The notes: generated from the sequence alone by a model not told the origin. Numbered from the stretch's first letter, positions 18,941-29,070 are shown. The stretch is DNA of 64,000 nucleotides from Alphaproteobacteria bacterium (GCA_016869215.1 VGEP01000006.1:1-64000); one strand, 5' to 3'. A program made the numbers and translations.

Positions 18941-19774
18941 TCAGGACGGCCGCTTGGCGCTCCGCACGCCGCCGGCCAGTTCCGCAACGAGCTTCGCCAC
19001 CGCCTTGACCGTCTTGCCCGTGGCCTTGCCCTTCTTGTCGAGGCTGTCCTTGACCGCACCGACAAGGGCAGAGCCGACCACGACACCCTCGGCGCCTTCG
19101 GCGATGGCGCGGGCCTGCGCCGCCGAGCGCACGCCGAAACCGACCGCGACCGGCAGCTTGGTGTGACGCTTGATGCGCGCGACCGCCGCCTTGACCTTGC
19201 CCGCGTCGGGCGCGGCCGCCCCGGTGATGCCGGTAATCGAGACGTAGTAGACGAAGCCCGAGGTGTTCGCGAGCACCGCCGGAAGCCGCTTGTCGTCGGT
19301 CGTAGGCGTCGCAAGCCGGACGAAGTTGACGCCGGCCTTCAGCGCCGGAAGGCAAAGTTCTTCGTCCTCCTCCGGCGGAAGATCGACGACGATAAGCCCG
19401 TCGACGCCTGCAGCTTTCGCGTTCTTGAGAAAGCGCGGCACGCCGTAGATGTAGATCGGATTGTAGTAGCCCATCAGCACGAGCGGCGTCTCGGCGTCGA
19501 CCTTGCGGAACGCGCGCACAGCATCGAGCGTCTTCTTCAGAGTCTGGCCGGCGTTGAGCGCGCGCAGACCCGCGGCCTGGATCGCCGGGCCGTCGGCCAT
19601 CGGATCGGTGAACGGCATGCCCAGTTCGATGACGTCGGCGCCGGCCTTGGGCAGCGCCTTGAGGATCGCGATCGCCGTCTGGGGATCGGGATCACCCGCC
19701 ATGGTGAAGGTCACCAGCGCGGCGCGGCCTTCGCGTTTGAGCTCGGCGAAACGCCGGTCGATGCGGCCGGTCAT
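18941..19774 (-). CDS. trpA: Tryptophan synthase alpha chain
   Basis: Cleaves indole-3-glycerol phosphate to indole and glyceraldehyde-3-phosphate, passing indole to TrpB through a tunnel. Catalytic regions are present: [19 protein letters not shown] with the catalytic Glu, [11 protein letters not shown] with the catalytic Asp, ITGITG and [11 protein letters not shown]. The ATG at 19774 overlaps the stop of the upstream small membrane-protein gene (ATGA). At 277 residues, length is normal, with a Lys/Ala-rich tail. Confidence 0.97.
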   Translation of the reverse strand: MTGRIDRRFAELKREGRAALVTFTMAGDPDPQTAIAILKALPKAGADVIELGMPFTDPMADGPAIQAAGLRALNAGQTLKKTLDAVRAFRKVDAETPLVLMGYYNPIYIYGVPRFLKNAKAAGVDGLIVVDLPPEEDEELCLPALKAGVNFVRLATPTTDDKRLPAVLANTSGFVYYVSITGITGAAAPDAGKVKAAVARIKRHTKLPVAVGFGVRSAAQARAIAEGAEGVVVGSALVGAVKDSLDKKGKATGKTVKAVAKLVAELAGGVRSAKRPS

Positions 19775-20039
19775 TTCCTTTTCACCTTGTCGGGATCGAT
19801 CAGCGGCATGGTTTCCTGGTTGCGCTCGCGCATGTCCGCCATGCGGAGATTGATCGTGCCGATCATGATGCCGACGAACGACAGGGAGAACCAGATCCAT
19901 TCCTTGGTCACGATCGGAACGCCGGTCGAGAACACGCGGGCCTTCAGGAAGTAGAAGATGTAGATCATCGACACGGAGATGAGCAGCCAGCCGGTGCGCC
20001 GCTGGCGGCCGATCCGGTTCCACCAGTTGATGGCGCGGA

Positions 20040-20043
<4 letters not shown>
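19771..20043 (-). CDS. Small two-helix membrane protein between trpB and trpA
   Basis: A 90-residue protein not recognised by family. It starts at a GTG (20043) that overlaps the trpB TGA by 4 bp, and its TGA overlaps the trpA ATG by 4 bp, so all three frames are coupled. Residues about 18-37 ([16 protein letters not shown] region) and 48-66 ([16 protein letters not shown] region) are probable membrane segments. The tail is charged ([10 protein letters not shown]...DPDKVKRK). The overlap on both sides and the clean hydrophobic pattern argue that it is real. A role in tryptophan synthesis is not shown by the sequence. Confidence 0.8.
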
Positions 20044-21256
<1,213 letters not shown>

Positions 21257-21260
<4 letters not shown>

Positions 21261-21937
21261 GCGGCGCTCGTATCGGGGCTGGACAGCCCCTCGGCGGCCT
21301 TGCGCGCCGCGCGCACGAAGGCGTGGATTTTCTCCGGGTCCTTGACGCCCGGCGCGCGCTCGACGCCGGACGACACATCGACCGCCGGCGCGCGCGTGAT
21401 CCGTAGCGCCTCGGCGACGTTCGAAGCATCGAGCCCGCCCGACAGGAAAAACGGCACGCCCGGGTCGATACCTTCCAAAAGACGCCAGTCGAACGGCTTG
21501 CCGAGGCCGCCGGGCCGCGTCGCGTCGCGCGGTGCGCGCGCGTCGAACAGCAGCCGGTCAACGACCTGGGCATAGATGCGGATCGGCGAGAGATCGCCGC
21601 GCGTTTCGATCGGCAGCGCCTTGATCACCGGCAAGCGGTAGCGGTGCTTCACCGCCTGGATGCGCTCGGGAGTTTCCTTGCCGTGAAGCTGGAGCACGTC
21701 GGGCTTGATCGTCTCGACCACCAGATCGAGCTCGGCGTTGTTGGCGTCGACCGAAAGCGCGACCTTCTGCGCCCGGCCCTTGACGCGGCCCGCAAGCACC
21801 CGTCCGGCGCCGAGCACGACATTGCGCGGCGACGGCCGGAAGAACACGAAGCCGACCATGTCGGCCCCGGCCTCGATCGCGGCGTCGAGGGCGTCGGGGG
21901 TTTTCAGGCCGCAGATTTTGACGAGGAGCAAACTCAT
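21257..21937 (-). CDS. trpF: Phosphoribosylanthranilate isomerase
   Basis: A TIM-barrel isomerase converting phosphoribosylanthranilate to CdRP. Features: [12 protein letters not shown] (general-base Cys in KICGL), [28 protein letters not shown] (general-acid Asp), PFFLSGGL and [16 protein letters not shown] (phosphate site). At 226 residues it has a short C-terminal extension. Its ATG at 21937 overlaps the stop of the upstream HepT remnant, so the dead gene still leads directly into trpF. Confidence 0.97.
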
Positions 21938-22278
21938 TCAATCGTCTCGATCAGTCTTTCTATTGCGGAAGCCAGCGCCGCAGTGTCGCCCTGCGCAATG
22001 CGCAACACCATATGGAGGTCGATGAGCCAGAAACCATGGACCAGCCTGTTCCGCAGTCCGTTGATCGCCGCCTAGGGAATGTCGGGCGCCAATGCCTGCA
22101 CGTCTTTCGGTACTTGATTCAATGCTTCGCCGACGGCTGCAAGGCAAAAGAACACGGCAAGCTGAATTTGGCGTTGCGCTTCGAATTGATCGCGATTCAA
22201 CCCTGCCGTGAGGTTGTGCGCCTCCTGGGCAAAATCGCGGGCGTCGACAAGCCACGCCCGCGCGGAGCGTTCGGTCAT
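21934..22278 (-). pseudogene. HepT-like (DUF86, HEPN) ribonuclease toxin gene broken by an in-frame TAG
   Basis: Reading through one TAG at 22072-22074 gives a 114-residue HepT-like protein. The front part contains MTERSARAWLVDARDF and AVFFCLAAVGEALNQVP; the part after the stop has GLRNRLVHGFWLIDLHMVLRIA, including the HEPN RNase motif Rx4-6H (RNRLVH). The stop replaces the residue normally Trp in the family (IPW before the RNxxxH segment), consistent with TGG to TAG. The frame continues cleanly to a TGA overlapping the trpF ATG. Without readthrough only 68 residues lacking the catalytic motif are made. The start overlaps the partner gene stop by 4 bp (ATGA). Confidence 0.8.
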
Positions 22279-22568
22279 AAGGGTCGGAGTCCGGCGAGAA
22301 CGCGCGTCTCGTCGCCGCCGTGGAGTTCGCTGCGCAGGATGATGCCGACCGGCCGGCCCAGCCGGTCCGACAGCTCGACCTCGGCGCCGGAAAGCCCCAG
22401 AAGCGACAGGCCCTCGCCCTTGTCGGCCAAGAGGCTCACGGCGTCGTGCCCGAACACATGCGGGGCCGCACCGGACTCCAGGAGCCCGACAAACCGGAGC
22501 GGAAATTTCTCTTCGACCGCATGCAGATGTGTCAGCAGGATGCGGCGGTCGATCTGGTGGACGTTCAT
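22275..22568 (-). CDS. Degenerate MNT-type nucleotidyltransferase, antitoxin partner of HepT
   Basis: A 97-residue protein whose C-terminal half (GEGLSLLGLSGAEVELSDRLGRPV) matches the minimal-nucleotidyltransferase antitoxins that pair with HepT. The catalytic positions are lost: the usual GSxxxG is GLLESG, and the DxD segment reads HDAV. The start MNVHQIDRR is preceded by AGAGG. It overlaps the HepT remnant by 4 bp. In active HepT/MNT pairs the MNT AMPylates or otherwise blocks HepT; here it would be catalytically dead. Could be classed as a pseudogene. Confidence 0.65.
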   Translation of the reverse strand: MNVHQIDRRILLTHLHAVEEKFPLRFVGLLESGAAPHVFGHDAVSLLADKGEGLSLLGLSGAEVELSDRLGRPVGIILRSELHGGDETRVLAGLRPL

Positions 22569-22681
22569 GGCAGCCTCTTGCTTATACATCCTACCACGAC
22601 GCGAAGGGGCTCGGCACGGAGGGGCTTGATTGTCGGTCGACATAGGGCTATATCGACTTACGATCAAGGAGTGCCGATTCG

Positions 22682-22996
22682 ATGGCCGAGCAGGACGTGC
22701 GTCTCACCCAGCCGACCTTGAAGGTCCTGCGGTTCCTCCTGGAGAAGCCGCGCGAGGGCCGCTCGGGCGCGGAGATGTCGAAGGCGACGCGCGTCGGCTC
22801 CGGCACGCTCTACCCGATGCTGGCGCGGCTCGAAGCGGCGGGCTGGCTCGACAGCGAGTGGGAGACGATCGACCCGCGCGAGGCCGGCCGGCCGCGCCGG
22901 CGGTTCTACAAGCTCACCGCGGTCGGACAGAACAACGCGCGCGCGGCGCTGGCGGACCTGCAAGTGTCGGCGGGAGAGCTGGCATGGAATATGTGA
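22682..22996 (+). CDS. PadR-family transcriptional regulator
   Basis: A 104-residue single-domain winged-helix repressor. The PadR signature is clear: LTQPTLKVLRFLLEKPREGRSGAEM, GSGTLYPMLARLEAAGWL and GRPRRRFYKLTAVG. The stop overlaps the start of the next gene by 13 bp, so the regulator and the membrane protein form one transcription unit. This regulator-plus-membrane-protein layout resembles PadR pairs that control a downstream envelope protein. Confidence 0.9.
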   Translation: MAEQDVRLTQPTLKVLRFLLEKPREGRSGAEMSKATRVGSGTLYPMLARLEAAGWLDSEWETIDPREAGRPRRRFYKLTAVGQNNARAALADLQVSAGELAWNM

Positions 22997-23556
22997 TTGC
23001 AGCGCTTTTACTGATCGGATCGTTTTTTGTCGCAATGATCGGAAACCTAATCGCAAACGACGTTTATGATCAAAGTGCTTGGATCGCAGAACGCATCCTA
23101 TGCCGTGCAGTCAAGCGGCTGCCACTCGACCAACAGGCTCGATATAGAGAAGAGTGGCTTTCTCACCTCTACGACTGTTCAGGAAAGCTGGGAATGCTTG
23201 TCCATGCACTCGGCTGCGATTTCGCTTCACGAAAGATCGCACGCATCCCTTCATGCACAAGGACAGTCGCAAACGTCGAACACCGAGACGAACTGAGCGG
23301 CCAAGATATCTATGAAATGTACCGGAGCAAACTCGGCCGTTTCGCAGTGACGATTGAAACGTCTCCGTTTGGCGTCACATCAATCAGTTTCCAGTTCTTC
23401 GATATTCGGCATCGTAACTATTTGATAGAAACACTGGAAACTCCGATTGAATCGTTTTTGATCAATGGAAAATTCGAATACTTCAATGCCGAGCGTGCGC
23501 TCTTAGAACTCCTGCAACATGCCCGACCTGAGACCATCAAAGTTCGCTGTCTCTAG
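22984..23556 (+). CDS. Membrane-anchored protein of unknown function, PadR partner
   Basis: A 190-residue protein starting at ATG 22984 inside the padR end. Residues 1-22 form a membrane helix (YVIAALLLIGSFFVAMIGNL), followed by a cytosolic-looking segment AERILCRAVKRLPLDQQARYREEWLSHL. From about residue 90 a second region (YEMYRSKLGRFAVTIETS ... NAERALLELLQ) is not recognised. The coding sequence is markedly poorer in GC than its neighbours, particularly after 23000, suggesting recent acquisition or replacement of the 3' part. Function unknown. Confidence 0.75.
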   Translation: MEYVIAALLLIGSFFVAMIGNLIANDVYDQSAWIAERILCRAVKRLPLDQQARYREEWLSHLYDCSGKLGMLVHALGCDFASRKIARIPSCTRTVANVEHRDELSGQDIYEMYRSKLGRFAVTIETSPFGVTSISFQFFDIRHRNYLIETLETPIESFLINGKFEYFNAERALLELLQHARPETIKVRCL

Positions 23557-23564
23557 CCGACAAC

Positions 23565-24515
23565 TTATTTGCCGCCGAGTATGCGCCACACCAGCGCCGC
23601 CGCGGCCAAATCCTCGATGGCCGCGCCGACCGACTTGAACAGCGTGATCTCGTCCTTGCGCTTGCGGCCCTTGGCCTTGCCGCGGCACAGTTCGAACAGA
23701 TCGCCCTGGATGTCTTTGAGCCGCAGCACCTTCTTGCGCAGCGGGATCGCGAGATCGCCGGAGCTCTTCGGCGCGCCGTCGCAGGTGTCGACATAGACGC
23801 GCGAACGCTCGATCGCCTCGTCGTCGGCCTCGCGCATCTTCGGTGTGAACGCGCCGACCAGATCGACATGCGCGCCTTTCTTCAGCCAGGCCCCCCGGAT
23901 CAGCGGCTTCTCGGAGAGCGTCGCGCAGGACACGACGTCGGCCTCGCGCACCGCCGCTTCGAGATCGTCGGTCACTGCGGTCTCGATGCCGCCGGCCGCG
24001 AGCGCGAACGCGGTTCTGATGGCACGCGAGCGGGTGCGGTTCCAGATCGTCACACGCTTGAGCGGACGCACCGCGCGGTGCGCGCGGATCAGGTGCGGCG
24101 CCAGCGCGCCGGCGCCGATCATGACCAGGTGATCGGCGTCCTCACGCGCGAGATAGCGCGCGGCGAGCGCGGAGGCGCAGGCGGTGCGCCACGCGGTCAG
24201 CACCGTGCCGTCCATCGCCGCGAGCGGCTCGCCGGTCTCGCCCGACATCAGCATGACGGTGCCGTACACCGACGGCTTGCCGCGCTTGTCGTTCTCCGGA
24301 TAGACGCTCACCACCTTGCAGGCGAGCAGCCGCTCGCCCGAGCGCGTCCAGGCCGGCATCAGCAGGAGCTTCGCGTCCGGACCGGACGGCTGCGGGATCA
24401 TGTGGGTGTGGCGCGGCGGCGCTTCGATCTCGGCGCGGAACGCGTCGGCGAGCGCATCGATCAGCGCCTCGTAGCTCAGAACGCGGTCGATGTCTTCGGC
24501 GGTGACGGTGCGCAG
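23565..24515 (-). CDS. Ornithine cyclodeaminase / mu-crystallin family NAD(P)-dependent enzyme
   Basis: A 316-residue member of the family that includes ornithine cyclodeaminase, alanine dehydrogenase (archaeal type) and ketimine reductase. It has the substrate-binding KLLLMPAW and GKPSVYGTVMLMSGETGEPLAAMDG regions, TAWRTACASALAARYLA, and the Rossmann motif IGAGALAPHLI. The substrate is not predictable. The start is a problem: the frame has no ATG, GTG or TTG at the family N-terminus. A CTG at 24515 aligns with the usual Met (LRTVTAEDID) and has GGAG 8 nt upstream. ATG/GTG codons further upstream would place 40 or more basic residues overlapping lapA. Confidence 0.82.
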   Translation of the reverse strand: MRTVTAEDIDRVLSYEALIDALADAFRAEIEAPPRHTHMIPQPSGPDAKLLLMPAWTRSGERLLACKVVSVYPENDKRGKPSVYGTVMLMSGETGEPLAAMDGTVLTAWRTACASALAARYLAREDADHLVMIGAGALAPHLIRAHRAVRPLKRVTIWNRTRSRAIRTAFALAAGGIETAVTDDLEAAVREADVVSCATLSEKPLIRGAWLKKGAHVDLVGAFTPKMREADDEAIERSRVYVDTCDGAPKSSGDLAIPLRKKVLRLKDIQGDLFELCRGKAKGRKRKDEITLFKSVGAAIEDLAAAALVWRILGGK

Positions 24516-24543
24516 GGCGAGAACTCCGGTCGTGCGGCGCGGT

Positions 24544-24894
24544 TCAAGCCGCGGGCGGCACAGCGAACGGCGGCGGATCGAGCCGCGCGGGCGCGGTCTC
24601 GCGAATGCCCTGCGCGTCAAGCCGCGTGCGCAGCTCGCGTGCATCGGCTTCGGCGCGGCGCGCGCGGGCACGCCACTTGTGCTGACGCAGCCAGGCGGCG
24701 ACGCCGCCGACCAGAATGCCGACACCGACCAGCAGGAAAATCAGAACGTACAGCGGCACGCTGAGCGCGAGCGCCGGATCGGCGGCGCTGAACGGATCGA
24801 ACGACAAGACCACCGACCGGCGATTCGCCACCGCAAACATCACGATTGCCGCCGCGATGGGAACGAGGATCGACGCCGTGACCAGCTTGCGCAT
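24544..24894 (-). CDS. lapA: LapA family (DUF1049) small membrane protein
   Basis: A 116-residue inner-membrane protein with two helices (about 5-23 and 44-68) separated by the NRRSVVLSFDPF loop typical of LapA/YciS, then a coiled, Arg/Ala-rich cytoplasmic tail. In E. coli, LapA works with LapB in controlling LpxC and LPS assembly. Here it follows ihfB, as in many proteobacteria (rpsA-ihfB-lapA order). No lapB follows directly. Family assignment is good; function by homology only. Confidence 0.85.
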   Translation of the reverse strand: MRKLVTASILVPIAAAIVMFAVANRRSVVLSFDPFSAADPALALSVPLYVLIFLLVGVGILVGGVAAWLRQHKWRARARRAEADARELRTRLDAQGIRETAPARLDPPPFAVPPAA

Positions 24895-24954
24895 GGCGAT
24901 ATCCTGGCCTGATCCGGGCCTGCGTACCGGCCCGCGCCGCCGGCGCCGGGACCG

Positions 24955-25245
24955 CTACTGCGACGGCGGCTTGTTCAGCCGTTCGCGCATTTCCTTGCCG
25001 GTCTTGAAGAACGGCACCGACTTCTGCGCCACCGAGACGTGCGCGCCAGTGCGCGGATTGCGTCCGGTGCGGGCCGGGCGGTGCTTGACCGAGAACGCAC
25101 CGAAGCCGCGCAGCTCGACGCGGTCGCCGCGCGCCATGGCCGCGACGATTTCGTTGAGGATCGCGTTGACGATGTTTTCCACGTCCCGCTGATAGAGATG
25201 CGGGTTGGCGGTCGAGATGCGCTGCACCAGCTCGGACTTGATCAT
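24955..25245 (-). CDS. ihfB: Integration host factor subunit beta
   Basis: A 96-residue DNA-bending nucleoid protein, heterodimer partner of IhfA, needed among other things for sigma-54 promoters. Start at [11 protein letters not shown] (25245), preceded by GAGG, is the canonical IHF-beta N-terminus; the frame extends 10 codons further. The beta-arm motif [14 protein letters not shown] with the intercalating proline and [13 protein letters not shown] are intact. Confidence 0.95.
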   Translation of the reverse strand: MIKSELVQRISTANPHLYQRDVENIVNAILNEIVAAMARGDRVELRGFGAFSVKHRPARTGRNPRTGAHVSVAQKSVPFFKTGKEMRERLNKPPSQ

Positions 25246-25296
25246 CGGCTGCCTCATCGCCCCAATTTTACTCAACGCGCGAATAAGCGTTGCGCC

Positions 25297-26277
25297 TCAG
25301 TTGCTTGACGGAGGGTGCCAAAGCGCCAACAGACCGTCAAGGTTGAGTCGCTCGATCGCCTGCAGGGCGCCCGACTGCTCCAGCCGCCGGGCTATATCGG
25401 CCAGCCCCACCGCCTCGAACGCCCCGATGGCGGCGATACGCAGGAAACTCAGGTCGCCAATCCGCGGCGACAGCCGGTAGTCGCGGACCGGCGTTTTGGG
25501 ATCGATGTTGCGCTCTTTCGACAGCCATTCGATCGCCGACTGTTCATTGCCGAGCGCGTCGATCAGCTTGAGCTCCAGCGCCTGGCGGCCGGTGAATACC
25601 CGGCCGTCGGTGACGCGTTCGAGCAGCGGCTGGTCGAGGCTGCGGCGGTTCTTCACCAGGTCGCGGAACCAGCTATAGGTGTCGCCGACGATGGCCTCGA
25701 TCGCGGCGGTGGCCTCCGGGCTCGTGGGCTCGTACCCGCTGGGCGCGGCCTTCAACGGCGAGGACCGCACCGCCTCGACCTTCACGCCGACGGTTTTCAG
25801 GAGTTCGGAGACATTGGGGTACTGGAAGATCACGCCGATCGAGCCGACCAGGGAGCTTTCCTGGGCATAGATGCGGTCGGACGCCATCGCGGCAATGTAG
25901 CCGCCCGACGCCGCGAGCCCGTCGACCACGACCACGACGGGTTTCTTGGCTTTCAGCCGCATCAGCGCATCGTGCAGCTGCTCGGACCCGGCCACCGTGC
26001 CGCCCGGGCTGTTGACGTGGATGATAACGGCCTTGGCGTTGGAGCTCGACAGCCGTTCGAGGGCCTCCACCCGCTGCCGGTTGGAGCGGATCAGCCCTTC
26101 GATGGTCACCCGCGCGATCGACCCGCCGGGCCCGCCGGTCAGCGCGTCGCGCTTGGTTACGGCCACCGCCGCAACCACCACGGCCGCGATCGCAACCAGT
26201 ACGGTTGTGACCCGCCAGAACGTGAGTTTGCGCCGCATGCGGCGGCGGTCGACGATCAGATCGGCATCGAGCGACAT
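25297..26277 (-). CDS. sppA: Signal peptide peptidase SppA, short form
   Basis: A 326-residue membrane-anchored serine protease of the S49 family that degrades cleaved signal peptides. One membrane helix lies at about 22-41. The Ser/Lys dyad is visible as Ser124 in GLAASGGYIAA and Lys176 in SSPLKAAPSG. HVNSPGGTVAGSE (88-100) forms the oxyanion strand. It sits between rpsA and ihfB, the usual alphaproteobacterial order rpsA-sppA-ihfB. Confidence 0.94.
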   Translation of the reverse strand: MSLDADLIVDRRRMRRKLTFWRVTTVLVAIAAVVVAAVAVTKRDALTGGPGGSIARVTIEGLIRSNRQRVEALERLSSSNAKAVIIHVNSPGGTVAGSEQLHDALMRLKAKKPVVVVVDGLAASGGYIAAMASDRIYAQESSLVGSIGVIFQYPNVSELLKTVGVKVEAVRSSPLKAAPSGYEPTSPEATAAIEAIVGDTYSWFRDLVKNRRSLDQPLLERVTDGRVFTGRQALELKLIDALGNEQSAIEWLSKERNIDPKTPVRDYRLSPRIGDLSFLRIAAIGAFEAVGLADIARRLEQSGALQAIERLNLDGLLALWHPPSSN

Positions 26278-26374
26278 GGCTGCGCTCCTTCAAATTGATT
26301 CGATTGCCATTCTAGCGGCCTGCGCGCCGCAAGGCATCGCGGCCGTAACCAGCATCGCAACACGGCCAAAAGAT

Positions 26375-26400
26375 GAACCCCGGGCTTTCGCCCGGGGTTC
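26375..26400 (-). terminator. Strong hairpin terminator after rpsA
   Basis: An 11-bp perfect stem (26375-26385 with 26390-26400) around a 4-nt loop. Read on the minus strand it is followed by ATCTTTT. It lies 32 bp past the rpsA stop and before sppA, so it probably ends or attenuates the rpsA transcript. Confidence 0.8.
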
Positions 26401-26432
26401 GGAGTTTGAGGCCACCGATTAGGGCCGGCTGC

Positions 26433-28145
26433 CTATTCCTTGTCGCCTTCCTCGCCCTTGCGGCGGAGAGCCGTGCCGAGGATGTCGCCGAGCGTGGCGC
26501 CGGAGTCGGAGGAGCCGTACTGGGCGATCGCCTCCTTCTCCTCGGCCACTTCCAGCGCCTTGATCGAGAGCTGCACCTTGTGGGCGCGGCGGTCGAACTG
26601 AACGACGCGGGCGTCGACCTTCTGGCCGGCCTGGAAGCGGTCGGCGCGCTGGTCGTTGCGGTCGCGCGCCAGTTCCGAGCGCTTGATGAAGGCGGCGAGT
26701 TCGGTGCCGACAACCTTGACGTCGATGCCGGACTCCTTGACCTCGGTCACTTCGCAGGTGACGACGTCGCCCTTCTTCATCTCGCCGGCGGTCGCCATCG
26801 GATCGCCCTGGAGCTGCTTGATGCCGAGCGAGATGCGCTCCTTCTCGACATCGACGTCGAGCACCTGGGCCTGGACCCGGTCGCCCTTCTTGTACTCTTC
26901 GATCACCTGCTCGCCCGGACGCTTCCAGTCGAGGTCGGAGAGGTGGACCATGCCGTCGACGTCGCCGTCGAGGCCGAGGAAAAGCCCGAACTCGGTCTTG
27001 TTCTTGACCTCGCCCTCGACCGTCGTGCCCGGCGGATACTTCTCGACGAACAGCTCCCACGGATTGCGCATGGTCTGCTTGAGGCCGAGCGAGATGCGCC
27101 GCTTGACCGGATCGACTTCGAGCACCTGCACCTCGACCTCTTGCGAGGTGGAGACGATCTTGCCCGGATGGACGTTCTTCTTGGTCCACGACATCTCGGA
27201 CACGTGGATCAGGCCTTCGATGCCCGGCTCCAGTTCCACGAACGCGCCGTAGTCGGTGATGTTGGTGACGCGGCCCTTGAACTTCGCGCCGACCGGGAAC
27301 TTGGCCTCGATGCCCTGCCACGGATCGTCGAGCAGCTGTTTCATTCCAAGCGAAATGCGGTGCGTCTCGTGGTTGATCTTGATGATCTTGACCTTCACCT
27401 GCTGGCCGATGTTGAGCACCTCGGTCGGGTGATTGACGCGCCGCCACGCGATGTCGGTGACGTGCAGCAGGCCGTCGATGCCGCCAAGGTCCACGAACGC
27501 ACCGTAGTCGGTGATGTTCTTGACCACGCCGTCGATGACCTGACCCTCTTCGAGGTTCTGCACCAGCTCCTGGCGCTGCTCGGCGCGGGTCTCTTCCAGC
27601 ACGGTGCGGCGCGACACCACGATGTTGCCGCGGCGGCGATCCATCTTCAGGATCTGGAACGGTTGGTTGACGTTCATCAACGGCGTGACGTCGCGGATCG
27701 GACGGATGTCGACCTGCGAGCGCGGCAGGAACGCCACGGCGCCGTCGAGATCGACGGTGAAGCCGCCCTTGACCTGGTTGAAGATGACGCCCGTGACCTT
27801 CTCGTTGTTCTTGAACGCGGTCTCGAGCTTGCCCCAGCTCTCTTCGCGCCGGGCCTTGTCGCGCGACAGCACCGCCTCGCCGAGCGCGTTCTCGACGCGC
27901 TCCAGATAGACCTCGACGGTGTCGCCGATCTTGATTTCGTTGCCCCGGCCGGGGCCGGTGAATTCACGGAGCGCGACGCGCCCCTCGGTCTTCAGTCCGA
28001 CGTCGATGACCGCAAGGTCCTTCTCGATGCCGACCACGGTCCCCTTGATGACGGACCCTTCCTGCAGATTGCCGCCCCCGAAGGACTCTTCGAGCAGGGC
28101 GGCGAAGTCTTCGCGCGACGGCGCGTTACCGGTAGCAGTGGCCAT
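26433..28145 (-). CDS. rpsA: 30S ribosomal protein S1
   Basis: A 570-residue mRNA-binding ribosomal protein. The start MATATGNAPSRED (28145) is the family N-terminus; the open frame reaches further. Six S1/OB-fold repeats can be followed through the recurrent pattern V-(K/T)-NITDYGAFVDLG / G-LIHVSEMSW (domains 3-5 clearest), preceded by two degenerate domains that bind the ribosome. It lies downstream of cmk, the conserved cmk-rpsA linkage. Confidence 0.98.
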   Translation of the reverse strand: MATATGNAPSREDFAALLEESFGGGNLQEGSVIKGTVVGIEKDLAVIDVGLKTEGRVALREFTGPGRGNEIKIGDTVEVYLERVENALGEAVLSRDKARREESWGKLETAFKNNEKVTGVIFNQVKGGFTVDLDGAVAFLPRSQVDIRPIRDVTPLMNVNQPFQILKMDRRRGNIVVSRRTVLEETRAEQRQELVQNLEEGQVIDGVVKNITDYGAFVDLGGIDGLLHVTDIAWRRVNHPTEVLNIGQQVKVKIIKINHETHRISLGMKQLLDDPWQGIEAKFPVGAKFKGRVTNITDYGAFVELEPGIEGLIHVSEMSWTKKNVHPGKIVSTSQEVEVQVLEVDPVKRRISLGLKQTMRNPWELFVEKYPPGTTVEGEVKNKTEFGLFLGLDGDVDGMVHLSDLDWKRPGEQVIEEYKKGDRVQAQVLDVDVEKERISLGIKQLQGDPMATAGEMKKGDVVTCEVTEVKESGIDVKVVGTELAAFIKRSELARDRNDQRADRFQAGQKVDARVVQFDRRAHKVQLSIKALEVAEEKEAIAQYGSSDSGATLGDILGTALRRKGEEGDKE

Positions 28146-28446
28146 GAAGTCTCCAATGCGGTGCGCAGGCGGTTGGATTAGGGGGCGTTCCGAGCGCGCG
28201 GGCTGAAGGCCCCGCAAGACCAACAGCAACTGCCAAAAAACCGGCAGGCCGGCGCGTGAACCGAGCGGTCGGGACGATGGTTAAGGGTCCGGCTTGCCGC
28301 AGCGAAGCTCGGAGCGGGGCTTTGGTCCTCCAACCGCGAGGAGCGGATTTGAACGCGCCCTCGGCCCGCTCGGGTGACCACGCCTGAATGTGGCAGCCCG
28401 GACCGCGGGGATATAGCCGCAGTCTCGGACAGGGGCAAGTCCCGCG
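28146..28446. other. Intergenic region between cmk and rpsA (301 bp)
   Basis: No gene is seen. On the minus strand it is the 5' leader of rpsA. A CCGG-CCTG-CCGG mini-hairpin followed by six T residues (28235-28252 on the forward coordinates) could be a weak terminator for cmk or part of an S1 autoregulatory leader; its 4-bp stem makes this uncertain. The rest is GC-rich with several short inverted repeats. Confidence 0.5.
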
Positions 28447-29070
28447 CTATTTGCGGGCCTTCTCGACGATGGCCAGCGCCGCCCGGAACGAGCCTTCGAT
28501 GTCGAGTTGCGTGGTGTCCAGCAAGTGCGCGTCCGGGGCCTGAACCAGCGGGGCGGCCGCGCGCGAGCGGTCGCGCTCGTCGCGGCGCAATATGTCGGCC
28601 AGGACTTCCGATTCGTTAACGCTTTGACCGCGCCCGCGCATTTCCAGCACCCTGCGGCGGGCCCGCTCCTCGGGCGAGGCCGTGACGAAGATCTTCACGT
28701 CGGCGCCCGGGCAGATCACAGTGCCGATATCGCGACCGTCCAGCACCGCCCCCGGAGGGCCGGCGGCAAACGCCTGCTGGAAGTCGAACAGAGCCGCCCG
28801 GACCTCGGGAACGGCCGAAACCACCGAGGCCGCCTCGCCGACCTCATAGCGCTTGAGCGAGTTCTCGTCGAAGCGCGCCGGATCGATAGCCTTGGCCGCG
28901 GCGATGGCGCGCGCGCGGTCGTCCGCCGGATGGCCGGCGTCGAGCAGCGCGGCAGCGACCGCGCGATACAGCAGGCCGGTGTCGAGATGCCGCAACCCGT
29001 AATGGCGTGCCAGCCGCTTGGCGAGCGTGCCCTTGCCGGAGGCCGCCGGGCCGTCGATGGCGAGGATCAT
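28447..29070 (-). CDS. cmk: Cytidylate kinase
   Basis: Phosphorylates CMP and dCMP. The 207-residue enzyme starts at [17 protein letters not shown] (P-loop). Other marks: [25 protein letters not shown] and [11 protein letters not shown] with [13 protein letters not shown] (LID/CMP site). Its ATG overlaps the stop of the upstream accessory ORF by 4 bp (ATGA), so translation of this essential gene is coupled to the accessory module at 29067-30087. Confidence 0.97.
   Translation of the reverse strand: MILAIDGPAASGKGTLAKRLARHYGLRHLDTGLLYRAVAAALLDAGHPADDRARAIAAAKAIDPARFDENSLKRYEVGEAASVVSAVPEVRAALFDFQQAFAAGPPGAVLDGRDIGTVICPGADVKIFVTASPEERARRRVLEMRGRGQSVNESEVLADILRRDERDRSRAAAPLVQAPDAHLLDTTQLDIEGSFRAALAIVEKARK

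Noticed and set aside
24516-24725. N-terminal extension of the cyclodeaminase-family gene to ATG 24725
   Set aside because: It would add 70 Arg/Pro-rich residues overlapping lapA entirely; the family begins at about 24515.
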